Shown: positions 18,055-26,986, counted from the stretch's first letter. The stretch: 64,000 nt of DNA from JALYYC01 sp963795805 (GCA_963795805.1 CAWCIV010000001.1:1054001-1118000), one strand, 5' to 3'. Notes: generated by a model not told the origin, from the sequence alone. Numbers and translations are program-made.

Positions 18055-20385
18055 ATGGCCACGGAGGGTAGGACCGGCAGCGCGCTCGGCGCGTCCCTGA
18101 AGCAGCATCGCCACGCCGCAGGCATGACCCAGGAGGAGCTGGCGGAACGAGCTGGAATCAGCGCCCGCACCGTCAGCGACCTCGAGCGCGGCCTCCGGAA
18201 GCTCACCCACCCGGACACCGCACGCCGCCTCGCGACCGCGCTCGAGCTGGGAGACGGCCCGCGTCGACTCTTTCAGGCACTCGCGACCGGACAAAGTTCG
18301 GCGGTGACGCCGGCACCAACCCGCCTCTCCCTGCCGATGGTCCCGACGCCGCTGATTGGTCGATCCCACGAGCTGGACGCCATCGAGAGCATCCTCCAAA
18401 CTCCTGGGGTCCGGCTCCTGACGTTGACGGGGCCGGGAGGGATCGGGAAAACCCGCCTCGCGCTGGAAACGGCTCGGCGGATGGCGGCGGCCTTTCCCGA
18501 CGGCGTGTTCTTTGTCTCGCTGGGGGACGTAAAAGATGCCTCACTGGTCGCCCCTGAACTGGCCAAGGCACTTGGCATCATCGAAACCCGTCCTGGATTG
18601 GAGAGCCTGCTCGCGGAGCGCCTGGCTTCGGTTCGCGCGCTGATCGTGCTCGATACCTTCGAACACCTGACGCCGGCCGCGCCCCTGGTCTACGCCCTCG
18701 TACTCAGCGGAACGGCGACGACGTTCCTGGTGACCAGCCGCAGCGCCCTCCGCGTGCGCGGGGAATACGAGTGCCCGGTTCCGCCGCTGGAGGTGCCCGC
18801 ATCGGCTCACGACGCGCGTCCGGGGGACGTGAGCCGCTGGCCGGCGGTCGCGCTCTTCTGGGAGCGTGCGAAGGCGGTCCGACCCGAGCTTGAGCTCGAC
18901 GAGCGAACCGCGGTCACGGTCGCGGAGATCTGTCGCAAGCTCGACGGGCTGCCATTAGCCATCGAGCTGGCCGCCGCCCGGGTCAAGCACCTGCCCCTCG
19001 AGGCGGTGCGCGATCAGCTCGACCACCGGCTGCAGTTGCTCGTGGGCGGTCCACTCGATCTTCCGCAGCGGCAACGCGCCATGCGTGACACCGTCGCGTG
19101 GAGTCACGACCTCCTGGCACCGAAGGCCCAGACGCTGTTCAGACGGCTTTCCGTCTTTGCCGGCGGATGGAGCATTGGGGCGGTAGAGGCGGTGTGCGGG
19201 TCTGCCGGCGATGTCGGGGACGCGCTCGAAGGGATCAGCACCCTGGTGGACGAGAGTCTCGTGACCGTGGTAAGGGCCGGCCGCGAGGCCCGCTACCAGA
19301 TGCTCGATGTCGTCACGGAGTACGCCGCCCTTTGCCTCGATGACGCGAGCGAATCGGACGAGACCGCGCGCCGCCACGCGGTCTACTATCTGAGGCTGGC
19401 CGAAGAGGCCGAACCAAAGCTCGTCCGCTCGGACCACCGGGATTGGTTCGACCGGCTGCACACCGAGCGGGCCAATCTTCGCCGGGCCCTCGCCTGGACG
19501 ATCGAGACGGGCGAGGCGGTCCTGGCCCTTCGTTTCACGGTGGCCCTCTGGCGATACTGGCGGCAACTGGGTGAGTTCGCCGAGGGTCGACGCTGGTCGG
19601 ATGCGGCGCTCGGCGTTGCGGGGACGGCGCCTGACACGTTGCGTGCCAAGGCGATCTGGGCCGCTGGGGCGCTCGCCTTTCCGCAGGGCGATCATCAACG
19701 GATGGCGCAGCTGGCTGCCGAGGGGATGACGCTGGCTCGCCGGAGCGAGGACCCCATGGATCTCCGCAACCTCGTCACGATCGTGGGCATGGTCGCGATG
19801 TGCCAGAGTCGCTATGCCGAGGCGGTGGAATCATTTCGCGAAGGCCTTGCGATCTGCCGGCCCCTCGGCATGAGCTGGCAACTCGCGACCTCCTACCTCA
19901 ACCTTGGCACGGCGCTCCTGCATCTTGGACGAACGGACGAGGCAGAGGCGATGCTCGACGAGGCGCTGAAACTCTACCGGGCCCTGGGCGACGCGGTCTT
20001 CACCGCGCGGGTGAACAATATGAGGGCGCAGGCAAACCTGGTCCGTGGCGACATCGAGCAAGCCAACCGGCTCGCGCGTCAGGCGCTCGAGGTTGTTGCG
20101 CAAGAGGGCGAGCGGCAGGGGATCGCCGAAGGGTTGGAGGTCCTCGGGGCCGTCGCGGCGGCGATGGCCAACGAGGATCGCGCTGCCAGGCTCACGGGTG
20201 CGGCCCGGGCGATCAGAGAGACGATCGCATCTGGGCTGGCCCAATTCGAAGTCGCGATCCCGATGGCGTTCCTCGACCGGGCGAAAGCGTTGGTCGGTGA
20301 CGCTCGATGGGATGCTTCCTGGAAGACGGGTCATGCCCTGAGCGCCGACGACGCCGTCCTCGACGCGCTCGATGCGCCGATGTGA
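18055..20385 (+). CDS. XRE-type HTH / STAND ATPase / TPR transcriptional regulator
   Basis: 776 residues. Residues about 9-70 are an XRE helix-turn-helix (LKQHRHAAGMTQEELAERAGISARTVSDLERG). A STAND (NB-ARC-like) ATPase follows with Walker A GPGGIGKTRLA (about 128-138) and Walker B LIVLDTFEHL (about 200). GLPLAIELAAARVKHL is the GLPLA motif (about 305). The C-terminal part (about 470-750) is TPR-like (AIWAAGALAFPQGDHQRMAQLAAEG, SYLNLGTALLHLGRTDEAEAML). It probably senses a signal through the TPRs and activates nearby genes. Its stop overlaps the carbamoylase start (GTGA), so both are on one transcript, unusual for a regulator and a hydrolase. Confidence 0.87.
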   Translation: MATEGRTGSALGASLKQHRHAAGMTQEELAERAGISARTVSDLERGLRKLTHPDTARRLATALELGDGPRRLFQALATGQSSAVTPAPTRLSLPMVPTPLIGRSHELDAIESILQTPGVRLLTLTGPGGIGKTRLALETARRMAAAFPDGVFFVSLGDVKDASLVAPELAKALGIIETRPGLESLLAERLASVRALIVLDTFEHLTPAAPLVYALVLSGTATTFLVTSRSALRVRGEYECPVPPLEVPASAHDARPGDVSRWPAVALFWERAKAVRPELELDERTAVTVAEICRKLDGLPLAIELAAARVKHLPLEAVRDQLDHRLQLLVGGPLDLPQRQRAMRDTVAWSHDLLAPKAQTLFRRLSVFAGGWSIGAVEAVCGSAGDVGDALEGISTLVDESLVTVVRAGREARYQMLDVVTEYAALCLDDASESDETARRHAVYYLRLAEEAEPKLVRSDHRDWFDRLHTERANLRRALAWTIETGEAVLALRFTVALWRYWRQLGEFAEGRRWSDAALGVAGTAPDTLRAKAIWAAGALAFPQGDHQRMAQLAAEGMTLARRSEDPMDLRNLVTIVGMVAMCQSRYAEAVESFREGLAICRPLGMSWQLATSYLNLGTALLHLGRTDEAEAMLDEALKLYRALGDAVFTARVNNMRAQANLVRGDIEQANRLARQALEVVAQEGERQGIAEGLEVLGAVAAAMANEDRAARLTGAARAIRETIASGLAQFEVAIPMAFLDRAKALVGDARWDASWKTGHALSADDAVLDALDAPM

Positions 20386-21629
20386 GCAACGCGCCGCGGG
20401 TGGATGCCGACCGGATGCGCGAGGACTTCGAGGCGCTCTCGAAGATCGGGGCGACCGGCGATGGCGGCGTCAATCGGCCGACGTTCAGCGACGCGCATTT
20501 CGCCGCACGCGACTGGTTCCTTCAGCGGGGCGCGGCAGCGGGGCTCGACACCCACCAGGACGCGGCCGGCAACCATTCGGTTATCTTTCGCCCTCGCGGC
20601 CGCCGCGACATTCCCGTGCTGTTACTCGGCTCGCACCTCGACTCGGTCCCGATGGGAGGCCGCTATGACGGGGCGATCGGGGTCGTGGCGGCGCTGCATG
20701 TTTTGCTCGCCATCAAGGCGTCGGGCACCGAGCTGCCGTTTGCGCTCGAGGCGATCGACTTCACTGACGAGGAAGGAACCCTCCTCGGGCTGCTCGGCAG
20801 TGAGGCACTCGCCGGCACCCTCACGACCGAATCGCTGCAGTCGCCGCGCGGCGGACGCGAGGCGCTCCTCGCCGGGTTGAAGCGGGCCGGGCTGCGGGAA
20901 GACCGGCTGCACGAGGCCCGTCGAGATCCAACTACCCTCGCCGGCTACCTCGAGCTCCATATCGAGCAGGGACCGCGGCTCGAGCGTACGGGCGTCCCGA
21001 TTGGCGTCGTCACGCGAATCGTCGGATCGCGTTCGTTTCAGATCGTCCTGCGTGGCCTTGGCGGCCACGCCGGCACGATGCCGATGGACGGCCGGCGCGA
21101 TGCCGCGGTCGCGGCCGCCCGCGTCATCATCGCCGCGCGCGAGATTGTTGTTCGTGAGTTTCCCCAGTCCGTCATCACGGTCGGAGACGTGCACCTCGAG
21201 CCCGGCGCATTTAACGTCGTACCTGGGGTGGCGCGATTATCGCTCGAGTTCCGGTCGCAAGACGACGCCGTGCTGGACCGAATCGAGAGCGCGATCTTCA
21301 GGCGCTTTCGCGCCGACGCCGAGGCGAACGGTATCGAGCTGGAAGTCAGTCAAGTTGCCCGGTGGCCGGCGACTGCCCTCGATCCGACCGCGAGCGACGC
21401 GATCGAGCGGGCGGCGCTCTCACTGCAGCTGACCACGACCCGGCTTCCGTCCGGCGCTGGTCACGACGCCCAGGCGCTCGCACCAGTCGCGCCGAGCGGG
21501 ATGATCTTCGTGCCGTCGGTCGGCGGCGTCAGCCACGGCCCGCGCGAGCACACCGAATGGGACGACATCGTCAACGGCGCCAACGTGCTCCTCGGGGCCG
21601 TGCAGCATTGGCCGACCAGGACTCGATGA
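20382..21629 (+). CDS. Zn-dependent hydrolase, N-carbamoyl-L-amino-acid hydrolase/ureidoglycolate family (M20)
   Basis: 415 residues from GTG 20382. Metal motifs: LLGSHLDSVPMGGRYDGAIGV (His and bridging Asp), TDEEGTLLGLLGSEA (Glu pair), ELHIEQGP (His) and the C-terminal PSVGGVSHGPREHTEWDDI (last His). The dimerisation insert contains GGHAGTMPMDGRRDA. It would hydrolyse N-carbamoyl amino acids, allantoate or ureidoglycolate to amine, CO2 and ammonia. Coupled to the STAND regulator. A 3' copy of this gene type survives as a remnant at 24204-24275. Confidence 0.92.
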   Translation: MSNAPRVDADRMREDFEALSKIGATGDGGVNRPTFSDAHFAARDWFLQRGAAAGLDTHQDAAGNHSVIFRPRGRRDIPVLLLGSHLDSVPMGGRYDGAIGVVAALHVLLAIKASGTELPFALEAIDFTDEEGTLLGLLGSEALAGTLTTESLQSPRGGREALLAGLKRAGLREDRLHEARRDPTTLAGYLELHIEQGPRLERTGVPIGVVTRIVGSRSFQIVLRGLGGHAGTMPMDGRRDAAVAAARVIIAAREIVVREFPQSVITVGDVHLEPGAFNVVPGVARLSLEFRSQDDAVLDRIESAIFRRFRADAEANGIELEVSQVARWPATALDPTASDAIERAALSLQLTTTRLPSGAGHDAQALAPVAPSGMIFVPSVGGVSHGPREHTEWDDIVNGANVLLGAVQHWPTRTR

Positions 21630-21668
21630 CCCGATCGAGCGGCGTGACCGGGAGCAGATGACCCCGCC

Positions 21669-22226
21669 GTGACAGTTGAGATCGTGTACGAAACCCACTC
21701 GATCAGCACGGACAACGAGCGCGGCATCGCTACCGGCTGGCTCGCGGGTTCCTTATCAGATACCGGCAGGCAGCTCGCGAGGGAGCTGGGAGCCCGCCGG
21801 CGAGGCGATAACATCGCGGCGATCTTCACCTCCGATCTTGGCCGCGCCGTCGAAACGTGCGAGATTGCCTTCGCCGACTCTGGCATTCCGCTCTACCAGG
21901 ATGCGCGTCTGCGTGAGTGCAATTACGGTGCGCTGAACGGCATGCCTGTTGTGAAACTAGAGGCCGAGCGATCGCGACGCATCCACGAGCCGTTTCCAGA
22001 CGGTGAGAGTTACATGGAGGTGGTCGAGCGGGTTCGCGATTTCCTGAGCGATGTCTCGCGAGAGTGGGACGGCAAGCGCATCCTGGTCGTCGGACACGCG
22101 GCCACCCGCTGGGCGTTGCAACATCTTCTGTGCGGTATCGCGCTCGACGACCTTGTCAACGCATCATTTAGCTGGCAAGAAGGCTGGCTTTTCGCTCTCC
22201 GCTCCCCTGATGAGCGTGGGCTTTGA
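21669..22226 (+). CDS. Histidine phosphatase family protein with atypical N-terminal motif
   Basis: 185 residues, GTG start. The usual LxRHGxT is replaced by VYETHSIS: the phospho-accepting His is kept but the preceding Arg is Thr. FTSDLGRAVETCEIAF and LRECNYGALNG (acid region) and VVGHAATRWAL (second catalytic His) are normal. Probably a phosphoglycerate-mutase-fold phosphatase acting on a small phosphoester; loss of the Arg may alter activity. It lies 39 bases after the carbamoylase gene. Confidence 0.85.
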   Translation: MTVEIVYETHSISTDNERGIATGWLAGSLSDTGRQLARELGARRRGDNIAAIFTSDLGRAVETCEIAFADSGIPLYQDARLRECNYGALNGMPVVKLEAERSRRIHEPFPDGESYMEVVERVRDFLSDVSREWDGKRILVVGHAATRWALQHLLCGIALDDLVNASFSWQEGWLFALRSPDERGL

Positions 22227-22574
22227 GCATCACGCGACAGGTCCCTCCTCGCCAGCTTGACACCGATTGCTAGGGGCTGCGACATGAACGCGGCGGTCGG
22301 CTCCCGGCTTCGCCCCGTTGAAACGGGTCGTCGACCCCGACCACTCAACGTCGTCGGACCACTCGAGCGTCGGCCCGCTCCCCCTGGCAGCTGAATTGAG
22401 ATGAGGACCGGCATCGGATTGCCCGCCGCTGCACCGGCCGTCGACGCCGGGTTACGAACGATCCGATCAGTCAGCTTAGCTTGCGATGCGGCCGCATTCT
22501 CAGGAGCACGGGCTACGCTGCGCTTATAGAATGCCCGGCCCCTCGCAGGGCCTCGTCTAGGCCGTGAGCGTCTT
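22227..22574. other. Intergenic region with one hairpin, no gene seen
   Basis: About 350 bases between the histidine phosphatase and a VOC fragment. Frames that cross it are antisense to the phosphatase. A GGCCC/GGGCC hairpin (22536-22551, 6-base loop) may be a terminator for one side. Nothing else is supportable. Confidence 0.5.
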
Positions 22575-22808
22575 TTAGGGCGATCCTACTCGAAGCAAAA
22601 ATTCGTTCCCTTCTGGGTCGGTTAGCACGACCGAACCGCCTGGCGTCACCGCTCGCCGATCGTCAACGATCGTTGCTCCGACGGCTAGGAGCCTATTGAG
22701 CTCTACTTCCTGATCTCGGTCGACAGCCATAAGGTCTAGGTGCACGCGGTTCTTAGCCACCTTATTCTCAGGCACGCTCACGAAAACAAGCCGAGGCCGG
22801 CGGCGAAC
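22575..22808 (-). pseudogene. VOC family protein, C-terminal fragment
   Basis: About 77 codons of clear glyoxalase-like C-terminal half: RPRLVFVSVPENKVAKNRVHLDLMAVDRDQEVELNRLLAVGATIVDD...VVLTDPEGNEFLLRVG. The N-terminal half is absent: reading upstream, the frame meets a TAA at 22809-22811 and the other frames there do not continue the domain. An in-frame GTG at 22781 could start a 68-residue product, but half the fold would be missing. Probably a truncated relic. Confidence 0.6.
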
Positions 22809-22934
22809 TTACAACCAGGTCCCGGCCCCTTAGCGACCGAGTGTTACCTATATCTAATGCCGGCTTGCCTGAAGCAGCCTCCTGATCATTGCCGGAGGGG
22901 CGCTCATCGGAGTGGTCCGCTGACTGCGCAGTGC

Positions 22935-23453
22935 TCAGCGCAGAGTGCGCCGCCCGATTGCGGGCTTCGCGAGTCGTGCGCGCTGCTCGACGGTCTCCAT
23001 CGCCGACGCGACCGCCCTCAGGTCGGCGGCAGATAGGGCGGAGCCGAAATAATCATTGATCCCCTTCGCATAGGTCGGCCAAGCGCGCCGTAGCGCCTGC
23101 CGTCCAGCGGCGGTGAGAACCACAACCGTGCCGCGCCCATCGCCATCGAGGCGCTCGCGCCGGATCAAGCCCAGGGCTTCCAGCCGGTCGACCAGCCGGG
23201 TGGCATTGCTTCGGGTTAGCAGCAGCATTTCGGCGAGGTCCATCATGCGCAACTGGCGATCGGGTGAGAACTGGATCGCGACGAGCAGGTCGTACCACTC
23301 GAGCGAAATGAGCCCGCGTTCCTCCAGGTCGGCTTCAATCCGGCCGACGGCCGCCGCGTGGGCCTGCAGGAAATTGCGCCAGGCGGTCAATGCCAGGCTG
23401 GAGACGAGGTCGGCCACGGCGGCGTCATCGTAGCATAAAGTTGCACTTTGCAA
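22935..23453 (-). CDS. MarR family transcriptional regulator
   Basis: 172 residues. Winged-helix motif MMDLAEMLLLTRSNATRLVDRLEALGLIRRE (about 69-99) followed by the basic wing LDGDGRGTVVVLTAAGRQALRRAWP; the flanking helices form the dimer domain. The TTG start (23453) overlaps operator 1; GTG at 23417 would avoid that but has no ribosome site. It is divergent from yceI and very likely represses both genes. Confidence 0.87.
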   Translation of the reverse strand: MQSATLCYDDAAVADLVSSLALTAWRNFLQAHAAAVGRIEADLEERGLISLEWYDLLVAIQFSPDRQLRMMDLAEMLLLTRSNATRLVDRLEALGLIRRERLDGDGRGTVVVLTAAGRQALRRAWPTYAKGINDYFGSALSAADLRAVASAMETVEQRARLAKPAIGRRTLR

Positions 23454-23498
23454 CGACCTAGCTGTATGCTCCTATCAGCGGATCATTGCATGTTGCAA
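23441..23498. promoter_or_regulatory. Two identical TTGCA-N3-TGCAA operators in the marR/yceI intergenic region
   Basis: TTGCA-CTT-TGCAA (23441-23453) and TTGCA-TGT-TGCAA (23486-23498) are perfect 5-bp inverted repeats with the same 3-base spacer, centres 45 bp apart. The first overlaps the marR start, the second sits 20 bases before the yceI ATG and close to its ribosome site. This is the arrangement expected for a MarR dimer repressing a divergent pair. Confidence 0.7.
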
Positions 23499-23517
23499 CT
23501 AGTCCGAGGAGGTCAAC

Positions 23518-24285
23518 ATGGTGTTAGCGATATCACCGACGCGGCTCGTGGGCGGAAAGCTGGTGCCGGCGGCAGGGACCTGGGAGGTCGACCCTGGCCA
23601 CACGATGGTTGCCTTCGAAGGCACGCACCTCATGGTCAGCAGGATCCGGGGAACGTTCAGCCGGTTTTCCGGTCACCTGGACGTTGCCGATAACCCAGAA
23701 GATTCGCATGCTGAACTCGCGATCGAAGCAGCGAGCGTAGAGTCTGGATTCAAGGACCGCGACGACCATCTACGCAGCCCCGATTGGTTCGATGTCGGCC
23801 GCTATCCGATGATCCGGTTCGAAAGCGGCTCGATCCAGCTTGTCGCGGGGAACCATTGGAAGGCCGGCGGCAACCTGACCATACGAGAGCTCACCAGACA
23901 GATCGACGTCGATATCGAGTTCGAGGGTGGGACCGTGGATCCGTGGGGTAACCACAAAATCGGCGCCGTCATCACAGCAGCCGTCAACCGCAAAGACTTC
24001 GGTCTGACTTGGAATATGCCGTTGGCAGCCGGAGGCCTGCTGGTTGGCAATGAAATCAGGCTGACGGTCGCCGTCGAGGCAATCTACCGAGGATCAAAAA
24101 TGGTGAGCGTGCGCCAGAGCGGTCTTGATACCACCGGGGTCGCTATGCCATCCTTGAAAGAAATGCAGCCTGCTCCGGTTCCTCACCAGACTGGACCGCT
24201 CTATGGGACGACATCGTTAACGGCGCCAACGTGCTACTCGGGACCGTGCACAACTGGCTCAACTCGGCTCGGTGATCCGTGCTAG
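23518..24285 (+). CDS. YceI family protein with a readthrough C-terminal tail
   Basis: ATG 23518 after a perfect GAGGAGGT. Residues about 18-195 are a YceI lipocalin-like domain (WEVDPGHTMVAFEGTHLMVSRIRGTFSRFSG, DHLRSPDWFDVGRYPMIRFES, NRKDFGLTWNMPL). The family binds polyisoprenoid-like lipids; this copy has no signal peptide. The last about 45 residues (to GSTRLGDPC) are not YceI: the DNA is the 3' end of a carbamoylase-type gene read in the wrong frame. The original YceI stop has probably been lost by recombination, so the tail is likely unstructured. Confidence 0.85.
   Translation: MVLAISPTRLVGGKLVPAAGTWEVDPGHTMVAFEGTHLMVSRIRGTFSRFSGHLDVADNPEDSHAELAIEAASVESGFKDRDDHLRSPDWFDVGRYPMIRFESGSIQLVAGNHWKAGGNLTIRELTRQIDVDIEFEGGTVDPWGNHKIGAVITAAVNRKDFGLTWNMPLAAGGLLVGNEIRLTVAVEAIYRGSKMVSVRQSGLDTTGVAMPSLKEMQPAPVPHQTGPLYGTTSLTAPTCYSGPCTTGSTRLGDPC
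24204..24275 (+). pseudogene. 3'-end remnant of a carbamoylase/hydantoinase-type hydrolase gene
   Basis: In its own frame this reads WDDIVNGANVLLGTVHNW...stop, 24 codons aligning end to end with the last 24 codons of the intact hydrolase (21558-21629). The first 47 bases differ at only 3 positions. It lies inside the YceI reading frame in a shifted phase. Confidence 0.75.
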
Positions 24286-24294
24286 CGTCGATGG

Positions 24295-26358
24295 GTGCCC
24301 GCGTTCCTGCCTCCGGTCCCAGCTGGCCAGCCATCGGCTGCGGCACGCACCGTTCTCCAGGAAGTCTTCGGCCTGCCTGAGTTCCGGCCCGGGCAAGGCG
24401 AGGTCGTTGCCGCGGCCGAATCGGGGGCCGATGTCCTGTTCGTCGCCCCGACCGGGTCGGGAAAGAGCATTGCCTACTGGGTGCCCGGCATCGTCGAGGG
24501 CGGTCTGACGATCGTGGTTTCGCCGCTGATCGCCCTGATGGTCGACCAGGTGGCGCGGCTGACCCAGGTGGGCGTGCCCTCGGCCTGCGTCCACAGCCAG
24601 ATGACGGCCGAGGAACGTCGTGAGGCGATGACCCGGGCGTCAGCCGGCGAGCTGCGCTTCCTGTACCTGGCGCCGGAGCGGATCGGCGCGAGCGGCTTTC
24701 TCGAAGCCCTGGGGCGGCTGACGGTGTCGCGTTTTGTCATCGACGAGGCCCACTGCATCTCGAGCTGGGGACACGACTTTCGCCCCGACTACCGCCGGCT
24801 GGGCGACGCCATCGCCGCTTGCGGCAAGCCGCCGGTCGGCGCTTTCACGGCGACCGCGACGCCTCGGGTGCGGCTCGACATCATCGCCAGCCTGGGCCTG
24901 CGCGAGCCGGTGGGGAAGGTCACCGGCTTTGTCCGGGAGAACCTCACGATGTCGGTCGTGCGCTGCCGCGGCAAGGCGGACAAGCGTGATAGGTTGCTGG
25001 CGCGCATCCGTCCGGGCGACGGCCGGTCGCTCGTGTACTGCGGCACCCGGAAGACGGCGATGGAGGTTTCGGCTCTCCTCTCGGATGCGGGCATCGCCGC
25101 GGCCTCGTACCACGGCGCGCTGGATGGCGACGAGCGCCAGGATGTCTACGAGGAGTTCGCCGCAGGCCGCCTCAAGGTCATCGTCGCCACCTCGGCCTTC
25201 GGCATGGGTGTCGACTTCCCCAACATCCGCCAGGTGATCCACTATGACTTCCCGGGCAGCCTCGAGGAGTACTACCAGCAGGCCGGCCGCGCCGGCCGCG
25301 ACGGCCAGCCCTCGGAATGCATCCTGCTGTACAGCGCCCAGGATCGCCAGCTGCAGGAGTTCTTCATCGAGCAGGCATACCCTGATCGCGACACCGTCCG
25401 TGCCGTCTACCGGGAGATGCTTCGCGATGGCAGCGGCTGGACCGGCAACTGGAAGTCGCGGCTGCCCGCGATCGATGCTGGCGCCATCCGCGCCGCCGTT
25501 GCCTTGCTCGCGCGCGCCGGCGTCGTTGAACCCGACGGTGGCATCCGCAAGCTGACCGGCGCTCCGGTCGACTTCGACGAGCAGGCGCAGCTCAAGGAAC
25601 ACGCCTATGCGCGCGTCAACCAGGTCATGGATTACGCCCGTTCGCGGGGCTGCCGCCATGCCCGGATCGCGGACTATTTCGGCGAGGAGGGGGTACCGCG
25701 GACCTGCAGCTCCTGCGACAACTGCCTCGACCCGCGGAGCATCGAGACGCTCACCGTCGCGGGACCGGACGTGGAAGCCGCGGTCGCATGTGTCGCCCGC
25801 TTCGAGGGGCACCTGGGCGCGGCGCGCATCGCCTTGATCCTGCGCGGACAGCTCGACGCCTGGGCGACGTCGAAGCCATGGGTCCGGGAGCTCGCCTTTT
25901 TCGGGGCGCTGAGGGACTGGGACGTGGAGCGCATCCGGGACCTGGTCTCCACGCTGGTGGAGCTGGGCCTGATCGTCCGCGGGCACGGCGAGAAGCCGAC
26001 GATGTCGGTCACACGGACCGGCCGAGCCCTGCTGGCGGGGGAGCAATCGCTGACGGTCGAACTCGAGGTCGGGCCGTCTCGACCCGCCCCCAAGCAGAGC
26101 CGCTTGTCGAAAGGCCGCACCGCCGGCGACCTCACCGACGAGGCGTTGGTGCGTTTTGATGCCCTCCGTCAGTGGCGCCTCGCCACCGCCAGGCAGGCTG
26201 AGATGCCGCCGTACCTGATCTTCCACGACAAGACCCTGGCCGAGATCGCGCGGACCCGACCGGCGTCGATCGCGGACCTGAGCGCGGTTCCCGGCGTCGG
26301 TCCCGCCAAGCTGGAGCGCTACGGCGCCGCCGTGCTGGCGGCCATAAAGGAAGGCTGA
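24295..26358 (+). CDS. recQ: RecQ family ATP-dependent DNA helicase
   Basis: 687 residues from GTG 24295. Superfamily 2 motifs: FRPGQGEVV (motif 0), APTGSGKS (Walker A, about 51), DEAHCISSWGHDFRPDYRRLG (motif II and the RecQ loop, about 150), FTATATPRV, and QQAGRAGRDGQPSEC (motif VI). The zinc-binding region GCRHARIADYFGEEGVPRTCSSCDNC (about 445-480) leads to an RQC-like winged helix. A C-terminal HRDC domain (about 622-685, DLSAVPGVGPAKLERYG) closes the protein. 3'-5' unwinding in recombination and repair. It is 9 bases after the extended YceI frame. Confidence 0.93.
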   Translation: MPAFLPPVPAGQPSAAARTVLQEVFGLPEFRPGQGEVVAAAESGADVLFVAPTGSGKSIAYWVPGIVEGGLTIVVSPLIALMVDQVARLTQVGVPSACVHSQMTAEERREAMTRASAGELRFLYLAPERIGASGFLEALGRLTVSRFVIDEAHCISSWGHDFRPDYRRLGDAIAACGKPPVGAFTATATPRVRLDIIASLGLREPVGKVTGFVRENLTMSVVRCRGKADKRDRLLARIRPGDGRSLVYCGTRKTAMEVSALLSDAGIAAASYHGALDGDERQDVYEEFAAGRLKVIVATSAFGMGVDFPNIRQVIHYDFPGSLEEYYQQAGRAGRDGQPSECILLYSAQDRQLQEFFIEQAYPDRDTVRAVYREMLRDGSGWTGNWKSRLPAIDAGAIRAAVALLARAGVVEPDGGIRKLTGAPVDFDEQAQLKEHAYARVNQVMDYARSRGCRHARIADYFGEEGVPRTCSSCDNCLDPRSIETLTVAGPDVEAAVACVARFEGHLGAARIALILRGQLDAWATSKPWVRELAFFGALRDWDVERIRDLVSTLVELGLIVRGHGEKPTMSVTRTGRALLAGEQSLTVELEVGPSRPAPKQSRLSKGRTAGDLTDEALVRFDALRQWRLATARQAEMPPYLIFHDKTLAEIARTRPASIADLSAVPGVGPAKLERYGAAVLAAIKEG

Positions 26359-26368
26359 GGCCTCAGCC
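26353..26368 (+). terminator. Perfect palindrome overlapping the recQ stop
   Basis: GGCTGAGGCCTCAGCC is a 16-base perfect palindrome containing the recQ TGA stop. It could form a 6-bp hairpin with a GGCC loop as a weak terminator. No T-run follows. Confidence 0.35.
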
Positions 26369-26557
26369 CGCGGAGGCGTCGTTCGGACGAGGGGCGATTA
26401 CTAACGGGGCGGCCCCGAGGACAACAGAACTCTGGATGGATTCTTAACAGCGGCCGTGGAGCAATCCCTGTGTGGCAACTAGATCAGCGGGTCGAATCCG
26501 CCACGGGCTACCACTTAATCCAGGAACTTTCGCCTGGCCTAGCCCGTTGTACAGTCG

Positions 26558-26986
26558 ATGCGTAAGGCCTCCATCGGTCTTGCCGGACTCGCGGTGGCTG
26601 CCATCCTCGTCTTTGCCGCGGTTCGATTACTGCATCCGGCCATCGGCCCGTCGGTGCAGGGCGTCTCGGCGGAACGGCTCTCGCACTATGGGATTGTGAT
26701 GCTCAATCCGTTTCCCTGGGACTTACCCAAGGTCACGGCAGGCCAGGCGCAGCAAACCGCATTGAAGCAGCAGCCGGGCGGTACTGTACTCAAAACCGTC
26801 CTGGCCGAAGTCGTTCTGACAAATCCGTCGACTAGCAAGCCACGCCTTTGTTGGGTGGTCAGCATGCCCGGGTCCCTCATTGCGTCGCATGGACCGCCGG
26901 GCAGTCGGAAATTTACGGCCACCTGGTACATCACCCTGATCGATGCCCATTCGGGCGAGTTCATACAAGGCTCGGCGGGCAACTAA
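26558..26986 (+). CDS. Small exported protein with PepSY-like C-terminus
   Basis: 142 residues. The N-terminal KASIGLAGLAVAAILVFAAVRLL is a signal anchor or signal peptide. The rest has the spacing of a PepSY-type domain: VTAGQAQQTALKQQPGG, then a strand with CWVVSMPG and the final ATWYITLIDAHSGEFIQG. I cannot assign a specific role. It follows a 200-base gap after recQ. Confidence 0.6.
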   Translation: MRKASIGLAGLAVAAILVFAAVRLLHPAIGPSVQGVSAERLSHYGIVMLNPFPWDLPKVTAGQAQQTALKQQPGGTVLKTVLAEVVLTNPSTSKPRLCWVVSMPGSLIASHGPPGSRKFTATWYITLIDAHSGEFIQGSAGN

